From positions 3,010,001 through 3,074,000 of the forward strand of contig NC_021171.1 of the NCBI RefSeq assembly GCF_000242895.2: a stretch of 64,000 bases of DNA. Direction: 5' to 3'. Shown here piece after piece: positions 7,870-16,760 of this stretch. The number at the start of each line of letters is the position of its first letter. The stretch's first letter is position 1. A program made the position numbers and the translations under genes. The notes under the pieces were generated by a model, which saw only the letters and a program-made list of their open reading frames with translations, was not told the DNA's origin and searched no databases. The stretch comes from Bacillus sp. 1NLA3E. Lineage in GTDB: Bacteria; Bacillota; Bacilli; Bacillales; Cytobacillaceae.

Positions 7870-7940
7870 GCAAAACAAATGGACAGCTAAAATTAACAGT
7901 CCATTTTGTTGCATTTTCGCGCCCGATTGCAGAAGATTGA
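7870..7940. repeat. Hairpin repeat, copy 9 (GGACTG-like variant)
   Basis: CAAAACAAATGGAC..GTCCATTTTGTTG is a long imperfect stem, followed by GCATTTTCGCGCCCGATTGCAGAAG. The right half is standard and the left half matches the 1,340 sub-type. A half-unit, CCACGTTAGTTCAACAGG, lies at 7,991-8,008. Confidence 0.6.
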
Positions 7941-8029
7941 TAAATTTTTAAAGACCATAAAAAATTGACCTTTAATTATTGTGCTAACGCCCCACGTTAG
8001 TTCAACAGGAGCATATTTTAAGATTTAGA

Positions 8030-8260
8030 TTACCACTCTATATCCATATAAATTTCTGCAAGAAGTCTTCCTTCGATTGTTCCATTTTTAAAAAGAGCTT
8101 CAGAAGTATCAAACTCTTGAGTATAGGAACCTCTAACTCGCGTTAGATAATATCCATCAGGATTTTGGCTTATCCAATATTCTTCATTTTTATATGTAAA
8201 ACAGTATTCTTCTCCAATTTCTATACCTTCTTGGAACTCAATAAACTCTTTTGAAGTCAT
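8030..8260 (-). CDS. Small acidic protein, 76 aa, unknown
   Basis: I take the ATG at 8260, which has AGGTGGTGG five bases upstream, rather than the longer TTG frame at 8308 where the purine tract touches the start codon. The protein reads MTSKEFIEFQEGIEIGEEYC and then short strands (YWISQNPDGYYLTRV), with high Glu/Asp content. It could be a small immunity or antitoxin-like protein by size, charge and setting, but no family is recognised. Confidence 0.5.
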   Translation of the reverse strand: MTSKEFIEFQEGIEIGEEYCFTYKNEEYWISQNPDGYYLTRVRGSYTQEFDTSEALFKNGTIEGRLLAEIYMDIEW

Positions 8261-8476
8261 CTTTTCCACCACCTGTGAACTTTTTAAAAAAATAAATCTC
8301 TTATTCAACTCCCTGATTCGTTACTTCAATAAAAAAAGATGTTGCCGTAACAATACCTTGTCTCACTCAAACACCCTTTAGTTTGAAGAAGGTCGGTAAC
8401 CATAATTATCATACTTTTAGTTTTCCTGCTGAACAGTAATATTGTATAGTCTATACATAGAGAAAGGGGCTTTAAA

Positions 8477-8749
8477 ATGTATATTGAATATATTGAAGGT
8501 ACATTAGACGCAATTAAAGAAGAGATAGGAAGTGATATTTTAAACAATCTATATGTGCGAATTGGTGAAAAAGTTCAGGTAGGTTCAACATTGTGTGAGG
8601 TAATTGATATTGTACACTACCCTGAAAAATATAATGAAGAAAAGTATAGAGTACAAGTTTTTGTGAAAGTAATAAAAAAACTCCCTGAACCATCTTTAGG
8701 TGCAACTATAGCTGTGGGTGTCTTATCTGCTTTCCTAAATAGAAAATAA
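8477..8749 (+). CDS. Small protein, 90 aa, unknown
   Basis: This is a plus-strand gene starting at ATG 8477, 7 bases after AAAGGGG. The N-terminal 70 residues look like a small beta-rich domain (YVRIGEKVQVGSTLCEVIDIV, YRVQVFVKVIKK). The last 18 residues (PSLGATIAVGVLSAFLNRK) are hydrophobic with a basic end and could be a membrane tail. It is transcribed against all its neighbours, and no hairpin repeat follows it. No family is recognised. Confidence 0.5.
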   Translation: MYIEYIEGTLDAIKEEIGSDILNNLYVRIGEKVQVGSTLCEVIDIVHYPEKYNEEKYRVQVFVKVIKKLPEPSLGATIAVGVLSAFLNRK

Positions 8750-8922
8750 GCTAAGAACCGTATTAAATACATTTCATCTTCTAAACCTTATGGTATCAGG
8801 GTTTATGGCTATATTTTAAATTTTAATTAGGATTAGAATAATTAATTTTTATAAATCACCTTTTGTAATTCTTTAAATTCAAATTGATTTTTTTCATTAT
8901 AAAGAGATCCTGAAGGATGCAG

Positions 8923-9396
8923 TTAATCAGAAGATAAATCTTTATAATTTTGATCAGTATATAATCTTACTTTCCACTTAGCATTAACTTCTCCATTACT
9001 AACTTCTGTATCTATCGTTAATGTAATTGGAAATACATATTCTTGAGTTTCAGCGATGTAAACCCTTGGAACTTGTACATCTTGTAAAAGATATAATAAA
9101 ACTTCTCCTTCATCTGTGTACCGAACATGAGTGGCTAAACCTGGATGTTCTTTCACTCTTTCATAAATTTCCTCTTGTTTTGGTTTAAAATAATGCTTAA
9201 CATAATCAAAAAATGAAATATCATCATAAATATCAGTTTCGGCTACAACTCTGTACATCCCATATACCCTGGCTTGATCTACTTTGCTAATACAATCCCA
9301 ATAACCTTCTACATCCTCACTAAAAAGCAACTCCATAAATTTAAAAACTAACTCTGATTGGTCTTTTGTTACATTTTCGATAGTATTATTTTTCAA
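8923..9396 (-). CDS. Uncharacterised 157-aa protein, possibly NTF2-like
   Basis: The TTG at 9396 follows AAAGGAG by 8 bases and is preferred to an ATG 21 bases upstream. The N-terminal helices (SELVFKFMELLFSEDVEGYWDCIS) followed by alternating strands (ITLTIDTEVSNGEVNAKWKVRLY) suggest an NTF2-like cone fold, but I see no catalytic residues that settle it. It is read in the same direction as the HEPN gene upstream, and the HEPN terminator lies between them. Confidence 0.5.
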   Translation of the reverse strand: MKNNTIENVTKDQSELVFKFMELLFSEDVEGYWDCISKVDQARVYGMYRVVAETDIYDDISFFDYVKHYFKPKQEEIYERVKEHPGLATHVRYTDEGEVLLYLLQDVQVPRVYIAETQEYVFPITLTIDTEVSNGEVNAKWKVRLYTDQNYKDLSSD

Positions 9397-9478
9397 AATT
9401 ATCACTCCTTTAAGCATATTTTCTACAAAAGGAGTTATTATCCTGTAAAAATTTGTTGATTATTAATGAACAAAACAA

Positions 9479-9500
9479 AAAGCACCCTTCGTGAGTGCTT
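9479..9500 (-). terminator. Terminator of the HEPN gene
   Basis: Stem AAGCAC / GTGCTT with loop CCTTCGTGA; on the minus strand it is followed by TTTTTGTTTTG. It overlaps the stop codon region of the gene at 9499-10,245. Confidence 0.7.
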
Positions 9501-10245
9501 AAGCTTCTTCCTTAACTTTATCCCTAACCTCATCAATAACATCTGCAAGAAAGTCTATGCTTTCCTCAATATTCCGCACAAATTCTGAAGTAGTAGTGTA
9601 ATTACCTACTGTCATAGTTATAATTACCGACCCATCCGGATTTTTTTTCTTATTGTATCCTGAATCGACTTGGTTGGATCTAAAGTTATGTGCAATGTTA
9701 TTTCGCAAATCAGATACTTCCTTATATATATTGTTATTAGGAATATCATTTAGGAAATTATAAAGACAATCGTCTTTATTTTTAAGTTTTTGTAAAACTT
9801 CTTTTCTAAACCCCAATTTTTCAGGAATTTCGAATTTATATTTTACATTGATTAAATGATAAATCGCATCAAATATCCCTGAAAACCTTGTATAGTAACT
9901 CTCCATATAAAAGCCAAACCAATATTGATATATATAATGCTTTTCTTCAAAATGAGGGAAGTACTCGATACTCTGTCCATTTTTACCAGGTGAAATATAC
10001 CACTCATCATCAGGGATTCCCTTATTAAAATAAAACATTAAAAGAACGTAATTGTTAACTAGATCAAAAACTCTATTGTTAAATTCTTTTAGCCAATAAC
10101 TAAGCTCTATTCCGAGAAAATCCAATCCATTATGAGTCCTCTTGTCATTTGTAAGATTAATTTTGTCCAGTGATTCTTTCTTTTTCTTACTTAAAATATC
10201 CCAATCTTCTGGTGTAGGATATTGTGCATAATCAAAGATATTCAT
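9499..10245 (-). CDS. HEPN-domain protein, Cthe_2314-like
   Basis: This 248-residue, mostly helical protein starts at ATG 10,245 after GGAGGG. The key motif is DLRNNIAHNF: Arg181-x4-His186, the R-x4-6-H motif of HEPN RNases. The preceding helices with many aromatic residues (YWFGFYMESYYTRFSGIFDAIYHLI) fit the Cthe_2314 HEPN group. HEPN proteins are often RNA-cutting toxins in abortive-infection or toxin-antitoxin pairs. No small antitoxin gene is adjacent, so a stand-alone role or loss of a partner is possible. The HEPN motif is seen; RNase activity is inferred. Confidence 0.65.
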   Translation of the reverse strand: MNIFDYAQYPTPEDWDILSKKKKESLDKINLTNDKRTHNGLDFLGIELSYWLKEFNNRVFDLVNNYVLLMFYFNKGIPDDEWYISPGKNGQSIEYFPHFEEKHYIYQYWFGFYMESYYTRFSGIFDAIYHLINVKYKFEIPEKLGFRKEVLQKLKNKDDCLYNFLNDIPNNNIYKEVSDLRNNIAHNFRSNQVDSGYNKKKNPDGSVIITMTVGNYTTTSEFVRNIEESIDFLADVIDEVRDKVKEEA

Positions 10246-10460
10246 ATTACCCTCCTTTTTCCGTTATTTTAGTACATTTCGGTAAGGAGGATAAATTCCC
10301 CTTTGGGTTGTTTGAAGTGTCACAAAAACGCCACCGCAAGGTGATGCAATAACTTTATTAATTGAACGGCCTTGTAACCTTCCGTGCCGTCCTGCCTCCC
10401 ATTTTACACTGCGGATTTTTCTCCATGCAAAAGTTTGTAAAATGTCGTATTAGAGTTGAT

Positions 10461-10735
10461 TTACGCCTTTATCTCGGAACGTAATTTATCTACCGAATCA
10501 CGAGAAATTTCTAAATGAATTGATATCTGTTGTCTAGTTAAACCACTTAACATGCAATCATAAGCAATTTTAAGGATCTCCCTATAAGTAGATCACCAGC
10601 ACTTTCAATAGCAAAAACTCTACGCTCATACTCTTCTAAACGTGCAATTTGCTATTGTTCCCTAATATCCATATCTCTAAGTTTGGCTTGGCTTTTTCCC
10701 CGACTCTCTCTAGGTAATGTATTACGTAATACATG
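10461..10735 (-). pseudogene. Decayed gene remnant with C-terminal helix-turn-helix
   Basis: Minus-strand reading gives AKLRDMDIREQ, a stop, then QIARLEEYERRVFAIESAGD, a frame change near 10,590, then EILKIAYDCMLSGLTRQQIS and HLEISRDSVDKLRSEIKA before TAA at 10,461. The end looks like a helix-turn-helix, and the middle like the charged tail of a larger protein. One in-frame stop and one frameshift mark it as dead. The parent family is uncertain. The rest of 10,246-10,832 holds no gene; a truncated hairpin repeat (TGGCCCTATTGTTGAATAAG) starts near 10,751. Confidence 0.5.
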
Positions 10736-10832
10736 AGTTACTCCACAATCTGGCCCTATTGTTGAATAAGAAAAAAAATATTAAATATGAAAAATGGCAC
10801 CCATTTCTGAGAGCCATTTAAAGTTGAAAGAA

Positions 10833-11117
10833 TCATTTAGAAGAAAAATTAAAATAATTTCTCTTCAATAATCTAGGTAATGTCATTAATTCCTTAAAAT
10901 TGATTGAATTTCCGAATAGCTTTGTATCTACTAAAAACAATTGATCTTCAATTTCTTTAATGATATTGTCGGGCTGGTACACCATGTCACATTCCTGGCA
11001 GATAGTCGCTGGTGTCATCGTAATTTCGATCGCCCTTGATCCATCTGGCAGCTCCCAGTAAACCGTGCTCTCACCGCAGCTTGCGTTTCCTCCACACCAC
11101 TCACATATAATCTCCAT
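10833..11117 (-). CDS. yokU: YokU-family zinc-binding-type protein, copy 1
   Basis: This 94-residue protein has the YokU pattern: CEWCGG (Cys5, Cys8), [27 protein letters not shown] (a second CxxC), IKEIEDQL and PRLLKRNYF at the end. The two CxxC pairs suggest one bound zinc. YokU is encoded next to lysine 2,3-aminomutase in many Bacillus species; its role is unknown. Here it starts 18 bases after the stop of a truncated kamA. Downstream, AAATGGCACCCATTTCTGAG with GAGCCATTT forms its terminator (10,792-10,820). It is one of four near-complete copies in the window. Confidence 0.85.
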   Translation of the reverse strand: MEIICEWCGGNASCGESTVYWELPDGSRAIEITMTPATICQECDMVYQPDNIIKEIEDQLFLVDTKLFGNSINFKELMTLPRLLKRNYFNFSSK

Positions 11118-11135
11118 AACGAATCATCTACTCAT

Positions 11136-11575
11136 TTATTTTGATTTATTTTCTTGATCTTCACTATTTATTGATTTTTGCTGCGCTTTATATTTCTTTT
11201 CTTTTAATTCGTCCCGTTTTCCTCGTTTATCCTTGAGCGAAGAATGCTGCGGATCTTTTTGATACTTTTGCCTTCTATCGAGACGATGGAGATCTTCCGG
11301 GATGAGGTTGAATTTGCTGTCATTCATAATAGCGGATATACCGACATTGGATTGGTACTTTTCATAATCAGGGTATATACCCTTGAAGTATGCTTCAGCA
11401 GTTCCTGGTACATAGTTTTGAGGCTCTGGATAAGAAGTGATAACACCCTCAAAATTCCGTAACACCACTTTATCAGCACTTTGCGAAATTAAATAATTAG
11501 GTTGCAACGAAATCTTTCCGCCGCCGCCAGGACTATCGCAAACGAAGGTTGGGACTGCGTTTTTTATTGTAAGTA
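11136..11575 (-). pseudogene. kamA': kamA 3' fragment, copy 1
   Basis: The frame carries only the end of lysine 2,3-aminomutase: [41 protein letters not shown] and a lysine-rich tail after [16 protein letters not shown]. The radical-SAM CxxxCxxC core and PLP lysine of the full enzyme (over 400 residues) are absent. The frame runs on to 11,636, but the extra N-terminal residues come from a hairpin (CTGCGAATTAAG...CTTGATTTGCAG) that precedes the fragment in every copy. The break lies just before NAVPTFV in all copies. I see no ribosome binding site, so it is probably untranslated. Confidence 0.8.
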
Positions 11576-11861
11576 CTTTAATCACTAAAAAACTGCAAAT
11601 CAAGATCATTTTTATCATCTTAATTCGCAGTAACAAATAGACATAATGATAATTATCTAAACTCCCGAAGCAATCATTTATACAAACTAATCAATGTTTA
11701 TACGAATACTTTTTTGTAACCATAATAATTCCACAATCACACCCGATATGGAATATTGAAAAACACGAAATAACTGCAAAAGTTCCTCAGTTATAGTGCT
11801 AAAGGTACCCTTTACTTAAAAGTGTGAATTAAGGGATCCCCGTAGGCATCCTCTTCATGCT

Positions 11862-13817
11862 TCATGAAATTAAGTGGTTCAACATTTTATTCCTTAAATA
11901 GAAGTAGTATATGATTTGGATGGTTAGGTAAATTCCGGAAATGAGAAAGAAGTGAAAAAGTATATCCAGGTTATTCATAATCCCGCCAACATCCGTAGAC
12001 AAGATGATCACGTAAAGGGCTGCCAGCACCGTTCCGATCATTGTAGGCACAAAGAAGATCATTAACAATTCACTTGAGATATTCCCTTTAACTTCCTTCA
12101 ACGTCATCCCAATTTTATACAGCTTTCGATATTTCGATTTTTCCTCCTCAATCTCTGAGAAAAGGTTTAAGTATAAAAGAATGAAAGTACCAAAGAAAAA
12201 CATGATGCTTAGAAAGGTGGTCACGAAAAACATGATGCCGCTGGAATTCCTGTTGTTGAAGTAATCATCAATCTTGGACGCAACGTGGAATAGCTCTTCT
12301 TCAGATGAAAACTCAGTGCGATGGTCATCAATTGGGGCTGTACTACGATTATATGCCGCGAATTGTTCCTTTAATTTCTCTACGGCTCCAGCTGTTGCCT
12401 TCCAGTCGGACACATTGATTAAATGAAGATTGGATTTATACCCATTTAAGGTGGCTGCCAGAATGTCAAATTCGTTTTGGTTTATAACGATAAATTCATG
12501 CGTATTTGGCAATAGGTTAATGGTTTTTTGAACCACTTTCTCCTTATATACATAGCTAGCCTTCTCGTTATTAATTGAAAGTTCGAGAGATTGATTAATT
12601 TCAACATTTCCATTTCCATTTTCAGGTTCAGTGTTTAAATAGACGAGATATTCCTTACCTTGCAATTTCGCATGACCCGAAGTTAATTTGTTAAAATCGT
12701 CCAGTGACATGAAATGATAAGGTTGAAATCCTTCAGCATATGGATGCTTTTCATAGTGCGCAATAATCGGAATGACAAGATGTTCTTTAATTGGGTGATC
12801 CGCTTGGTCAAGTACAGCATACAGTTCTTCTTTAGACAGATTATTTTTCGTATCAGTCTGATAAAAGGCCATATCATAAGGATTATTGTTAATGGCATCC
12901 GTTTCGGAGGACTTATAGAACGTAAGCAATAAGGTGCTGTAAAAGATCGTAATCATGGTCATGACAGAAACAAGCATGACAATCGACGTAAGCTGTTTAA
13001 ACTTATAATCAAGGCTTGTTAAGAATAACATCCTTCGAAAATAAAATCCGGGGATTTTTTTGGCAGCCTTGATCAAGAAACTACTAAACTGGCTCAGTGT
13101 TATGTACAAACCCAATAAAACCCCGAGTGTCCATAACGGCAAAAATCCTCCGGATGATTCTACATAAGTGACATACAGGCTCAGCAAGGATCCAACCATT
13201 ATGACCAAACCTAAAAAACCGAGGATTGGACTTCTCCTCTTTATCGTTTCGGAAACTCTGTTACTCTTCATGCTGAGGATCACGCTGCTTTCAAGCGTAA
13301 GAAAAAGCGATTTCCCAACCGCGAGTAAAAAAACAACCAAAAAAGCTCCAAGCGAGTACATGAACATTTTTCCGTTTAAATGGAACGAAACATCCTGAAG
13401 CCCGACACGGCTCATTAACAGCATAAAAAATAATCTTGAGAAGACGGCTCCAGCCAGCAAGCCAGATACGATTGAAGCAACAGCAATAACCCCATTTTCG
13501 AAAACGAGCAGTCTTGTAATATCGCGATGGGACATGCCCAATGTCATGAAAAGCCCGAACTCACTTCTTCTTCTTTTCATAAAAACATTGTGGGCATAGC
13601 TAATGAAGAAGATGGTAAATACAATCAGGGCAACTCCCGGAATGGACAAGGCATCCTGGATTCCCTCCAGCTTCTTTGCCTTCTCAATCTGGTTGTTGAA
13701 ATACACGGTTGAGAACATAAAGAAAAACATGACAGCAAAACTGTTGCATAGATAATAAAAGATGTACTTTTTATATTGAACCTTGGCCATCTTCCAAATG
13801 ACTTGATTAAATGTCAT
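11862..13817 (-). CDS. Bce-type ABC transporter permease
   Basis: This 651-residue permease of the BceB/YxdM/PsdB family has an N-terminal helix, three helices with FtsX-type motif (YAHNVFMKRRRSEFGLFMTLGM, residues 74-95), further helices to about 310, and a large extracellular domain (about 320-530). Four more helices close the C terminus, with a second EFG-like motif in the EEEKSKYRKLYKIGMTLKEV region. Such permeases sense and detach peptide antibiotics (bacitracin, lantibiotics) from lipid II-cycle targets and signal to the BceS kinase. The start overlaps the ATPase gene by 11 bases. The drug specificity cannot be told from sequence. Confidence 0.85.
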   Translation of the reverse strand: MTFNQVIWKMAKVQYKKYIFYYLCNSFAVMFFFMFSTVYFNNQIEKAKKLEGIQDALSIPGVALIVFTIFFISYAHNVFMKRRRSEFGLFMTLGMSHRDITRLLVFENGVIAVASIVSGLLAGAVFSRLFFMLLMSRVGLQDVSFHLNGKMFMYSLGAFLVVFLLAVGKSLFLTLESSVILSMKSNRVSETIKRRSPILGFLGLVIMVGSLLSLYVTYVESSGGFLPLWTLGVLLGLYITLSQFSSFLIKAAKKIPGFYFRRMLFLTSLDYKFKQLTSIVMLVSVMTMITIFYSTLLLTFYKSSETDAINNNPYDMAFYQTDTKNNLSKEELYAVLDQADHPIKEHLVIPIIAHYEKHPYAEGFQPYHFMSLDDFNKLTSGHAKLQGKEYLVYLNTEPENGNGNVEINQSLELSINNEKASYVYKEKVVQKTINLLPNTHEFIVINQNEFDILAATLNGYKSNLHLINVSDWKATAGAVEKLKEQFAAYNRSTAPIDDHRTEFSSEEELFHVASKIDDYFNNRNSSGIMFFVTTFLSIMFFFGTFILLYLNLFSEIEEEKSKYRKLYKIGMTLKEVKGNISSELLMIFFVPTMIGTVLAALYVIILSTDVGGIMNNLDILFHFFLISGIYLTIQIIYYFYLRNKMLNHLIS

Positions 13818-14571
13818 AGGATTTTCCCCCTAAGACAGCCAGATTATCCATGATTTGATTCAGAAACTCCTTCCTGCTCCCCTTTTTCACAATCGTAGAG
13901 TGGATGAGGCCGTCTTTGATAAAAACAACCTTCTGACAGTAACTGGCGGCGAAGACATCATGGGTAACAAGAAGTACCGTTGTCGAGAGTTCATTAACGA
14001 TTTTTTCAAAACATTCCATGATGACCGCGGATGATTTAGAATCCAGATTCCCAGTGGGTTCATCGGCAAAAAGAATCGCTGGTTCATTCACCAGTGCCCT
14101 GCTGACGGCCGTTCGCTGCTGCTGACCGCCGGAAATAGTATATGGATACTTAGACAGGATGGGATCAATTTCAAAAAGATTCGCCAGGTATTCGAGCTTT
14201 CCTTCCATTTCAGCCGCCGTTTTCCTCTCGAGGACCATGGGAAGCAGAATATTTTCTTTAACGGTTAAGCTGTCTAACAGATTGAAGTCCTGAAACACAA
14301 ACCCAAGCTTTTTCCGTCGAAAAAGAGCAAGGTCATCTCCTTTCATCTCGTTTATTTCCTGGCCTGCGATGATGACCTCCCCTGAGGTTGGCTGATCAAT
14401 GCCGCTCAACACATTAAGCAGTGTGGTTTTACCGCTTCCGGAAGGTCCCATAACCGCAATGAACTCCCCTTCTTTAACGGACAGGCTTACCCCGCCCAAA
14501 GCAGTAGTTGATCCTTCCCCACTTGACCCTCCGTAAATTTTCACAATATTTTTCACATCCAAAATAACCAT
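13807..14571 (-). CDS. Bce-type ABC transporter ATPase
   Basis: This 254-residue ATPase of the MacB/BceA type has Walker A GPSGSGKTT (residues 42-50), Q-loop VFQDFNLLD (92-100), signature SGGQQQR (147-153) and Walker B ILFADEP (166-172), followed by an H-loop VTHD. It powers the permease encoded directly downstream. A 120-base gap separates it from the sensor kinase gene and contains the candidate response-regulator operator at 14,642. ATG 14,571 follows GGGAGGAAGACC. Confidence 0.9.
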   Translation of the reverse strand: MVILDVKNIVKIYGGSSGEGSTTALGGVSLSVKEGEFIAVMGPSGSGKTTLLNVLSGIDQPTSGEVIIAGQEINEMKGDDLALFRRKKLGFVFQDFNLLDSLTVKENILLPMVLERKTAAEMEGKLEYLANLFEIDPILSKYPYTISGGQQQRTAVSRALVNEPAILFADEPTGNLDSKSSAVIMECFEKIVNELSTTVLLVTHDVFAASYCQKVVFIKDGLIHSTIVKKGSRKEFLNQIMDNLAVLGGKSYDI

Positions 14572-14641
14572 TGGTCTTCCTCCCTGTTTTGCAATACTAT
14601 CATTTTAAGGGACATAAAAAAACGCAACCATCGGAAATGCT

Positions 14642-14673
14642 AAAGATACCTTACATTTTTGTAAGGTATCTTT
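14642..14673 (-). promoter_or_regulatory. Candidate Bce-type response-regulator operator
   Basis: Perfect inverted repeat AAAGATACCTTACA-TTTT-TGTAAGGTATCTTT. Its centre, TTACA-N4-TGTAA, fits the inverted-repeat site reported for BceR-like regulators. It lies 70-102 bases upstream of the ATPase start, between the regulator genes and the transporter genes. It could also help terminate the kinase transcript, but no T run follows directly. Confidence 0.65.
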
Positions 14674-14691
14674 ACTATTGTTCAAACGGGT

Positions 14692-15723
14692 TTAGGAGCA
14701 GGTTATTTTGGTTCCCGCCAACCACCGGATTGTCACGGTAGTACCTTTAGAGGGCTCGGATTGAATATTGATAGTCGCCCCGAGTTTGTCAGCAATTTTT
14801 TTGCTTAGGTACAGCCCAATCCCCGTGGAGTTCGAGAAAGTCCTTCCGTTTTCGCCTGTAAAAAAAGGCTGAAAGACTCGCTCAAGATCATAGGCAGGAA
14901 TGCCAACACCTTCATCCTTGATGGTTAAGCTGATATGTTTGACACTTTTATTAATTTGAAAGATAAGCTTTTTGCTCCCAGCTTTCGGGACGGAATATTT
15001 TATCGCATTTGAAATGATCTGTACCAATAGAATTTCGTTCCACTTTGGATCAGTGATAATAAAGGCATTCCCACCTTCGAATTCAATAGAAGGATAGATT
15101 GACTGATAGATACATTCTTTCTTTCTGTCGTTTATCAATTTTCGCAATGTTGGGAGTAAGTCTACCGAACGTACCTCAAGGTCATTTTCAAAACTCTCCA
15201 TTCTAATCATCGTTAGACCTTGCTGGATGTATGTATGAAGTCGATTATTTTCCTGCTTAATTTTCTCTAATATTTCAGCTGCTTCATTTGTTTTTTCCTC
15301 TTTATTTATGATGAGCTCAATCACAGACACAGGTGTTTTTAAATGGTGCATCCAGTGGGATAGAAAATAGAGTCTCTCTTTATTTTGTTCCTTCAATTCA
15401 TTGTTTTTACGGGTGTATTCACCTGTCATTTTATACACCAATTGCTGAAACGCCCTCTGTTCTTCCGTATGCGGCTGCAACTCCGTATCCTGATTCTTTA
15501 ATATAAGTGCAATTGCCCGATTTGTGGGATAGTACCGAATCCAGTCTATGGCGAGGTATACGATTAATAAAAAAACGCCAATCGACACGGGATAGAAAAT
15601 CTCTGTATTCGCCGGTTCACTGAGATGGAAAAAGGTTATGATTGAGGCCATACTTGACAAGTACAACATGATGATAAGCAATCTGTCTTTTATAAACCTC
15701 GTAAAGATCTCTTTTTGCATCAT
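14692..15723 (-). CDS. Bce-type intramembrane-sensing histidine kinase
   Basis: This kinase of about 343 residues has two N-terminal membrane helices (about 15-33 and 43-61) joined by a loop of only about ten residues, the mark of intramembrane-sensing kinases that rely on their ABC partner. The H-box SHWMHHLKTPVSVIEL (phospho-His about 126), N-box ISNAIKYS, G-boxes DEGVGIP and GIGLYLSKK are intact. The ATG at 15,723 shares one base with the regulator's TGA (TGATG), giving translational coupling. The partner regulator is encoded upstream. Confidence 0.85.
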   Translation of the reverse strand: MMQKEIFTRFIKDRLLIIMLYLSSMASIITFFHLSEPANTEIFYPVSIGVFLLIVYLAIDWIRYYPTNRAIALILKNQDTELQPHTEEQRAFQQLVYKMTGEYTRKNNELKEQNKERLYFLSHWMHHLKTPVSVIELIINKEEKTNEAAEILEKIKQENNRLHTYIQQGLTMIRMESFENDLEVRSVDLLPTLRKLINDRKKECIYQSIYPSIEFEGGNAFIITDPKWNEILLVQIISNAIKYSVPKAGSKKLIFQINKSVKHISLTIKDEGVGIPAYDLERVFQPFFTGENGRTFSNSTGIGLYLSKKIADKLGATINIQSEPSKGTTVTIRWLAGTKITCS

Positions 15724-16421
15724 CAATCCCTCATGGTAACAGAATCATATAACCTGTACCCTACTCCTCTTTTACTTTTCACCACATGATTCCCCCCCAG
15801 TTCCAACAGCAAATGCCTAATCCTAGTCATGTTTACCGTTAGTGTATTATCATCAATAAATGTTACTGAATCCCAAACTTCTTCAATAAGCTCTTCTCTG
15901 GATACAAACTCACCATTATGCTCCATTAATTTCTTCATCAGTTTATATTCATTTTTCGAAAGTTCAACCTTATTCCCGCCATAGGTTAAGGTAAGAGACT
16001 TGGCATCTATACAAAGGGAACCAACACATAAGGTATTCGTTTCCTTTACTGCGTACTCTCCGTAAACTCTTCTGACGGTGGCTTTTAATTTGGATTGCAG
16101 CATCTCAAAAGTAAACGGCTTCGTAATATAATCATCTGCCCCGAGTTCTATGGCCATAATTTGATCCATCTCGTGGCTTCTAGCTGACATCATCAGGATC
16201 GGTACATTAGACTGCTTTCTAAAACACCTGCACAAATAATACCCATCGTAGTAAGGCAAGTTAATATCCAGCAGGACAAGGTCAGGAGTTACCTGAGCAA
16301 ATTTTTCCTCTATATTTGAAAAATGATCAGGAAGATGCACTTCATACCCGTACTGTTCCAGATTTTCTTTAATCAATTCACAAAGCTGTGGATCATCCTC
16401 AATAAGCAATATTTTATACAC
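15723..16421 (-). CDS. OmpR-family response regulator of the Bce module
   Basis: This 232-residue protein has a receiver domain with the acidic pair EDD (8-10), phospho-acceptor Asp52 in VLLDINLP and a conserved Lys in DYITKPF. The winged-helix DNA-binding domain has the end motif DDNTLTVNMTRIRHLL..KRGVGYRL. It should be phosphorylated by the next kinase and activate the transporter genes, with the inverted repeat at 14,642 as the obvious target. It heads the four-gene module. Confidence 0.9.
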   Translation of the reverse strand: MYKILLIEDDPQLCELIKENLEQYGYEVHLPDHFSNIEEKFAQVTPDLVLLDINLPYYDGYYLCRCFRKQSNVPILMMSARSHEMDQIMAIELGADDYITKPFTFEMLQSKLKATVRRVYGEYAVKETNTLCVGSLCIDAKSLTLTYGGNKVELSKNEYKLMKKLMEHNGEFVSREELIEEVWDSVTFIDDNTLTVNMTRIRHLLLELGGNHVVKSKRGVGYRLYDSVTMRD

Positions 16422-16760
16422 GTCCGGTTCTCCCTTTTAAACTTATTTATCTCAAGTATAAATTGTAAAAGACATTAAATCAGTAGTTTTCGAGTAAAAA
16501 CCATTTGCGCTGCCTTACTTATTCACTTCCACAAAGTAGGTTATCGGAGTCCCTTTTTGATTATTGACCCCGATCAAATTTAGCAGTTTGGGTTTCATTA
16601 ACAAAACGGCATTATCTAACATATTGGACGTTAGATTTCTTAATTGGACTTTATTTTTTCAAGTCTTTTTTTATTTTTCCAAATCCCCCTTTTGTAACCT
16701 TTGTATACCAAAATGGCACCCATTTATGAGTGCCATTTAACAGTTTGTTTTAAAGAATCT
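16422..16760. other. Gene-free stretch upstream of the Bce regulator
   Basis: It contains the promoter region of the response-regulator gene (right-to-left reading) near 16,440-16,480, nondescript AT-rich sequence, and the yokU copy-2 terminator AAAATGGCACCCATTTATGA with GTGCCATTT (16,711-16,740). No coding signal was seen. Confidence 0.5.

Noticed and set aside
10246-10460. Search for an attachment site or tRNA near the decayed HTH gene
   Set aside because: No cloverleaf, integrase gene or clear direct repeat was found in this stretch.
11562-11636. N-terminal extension of kamA copy 1 as a signal peptide (MLLRIKMIKMILICSFLVIK)
   Set aside because: These residues are encoded by the hairpin that precedes every kamA copy; the other copies have no such start and no ribosome binding site is present.
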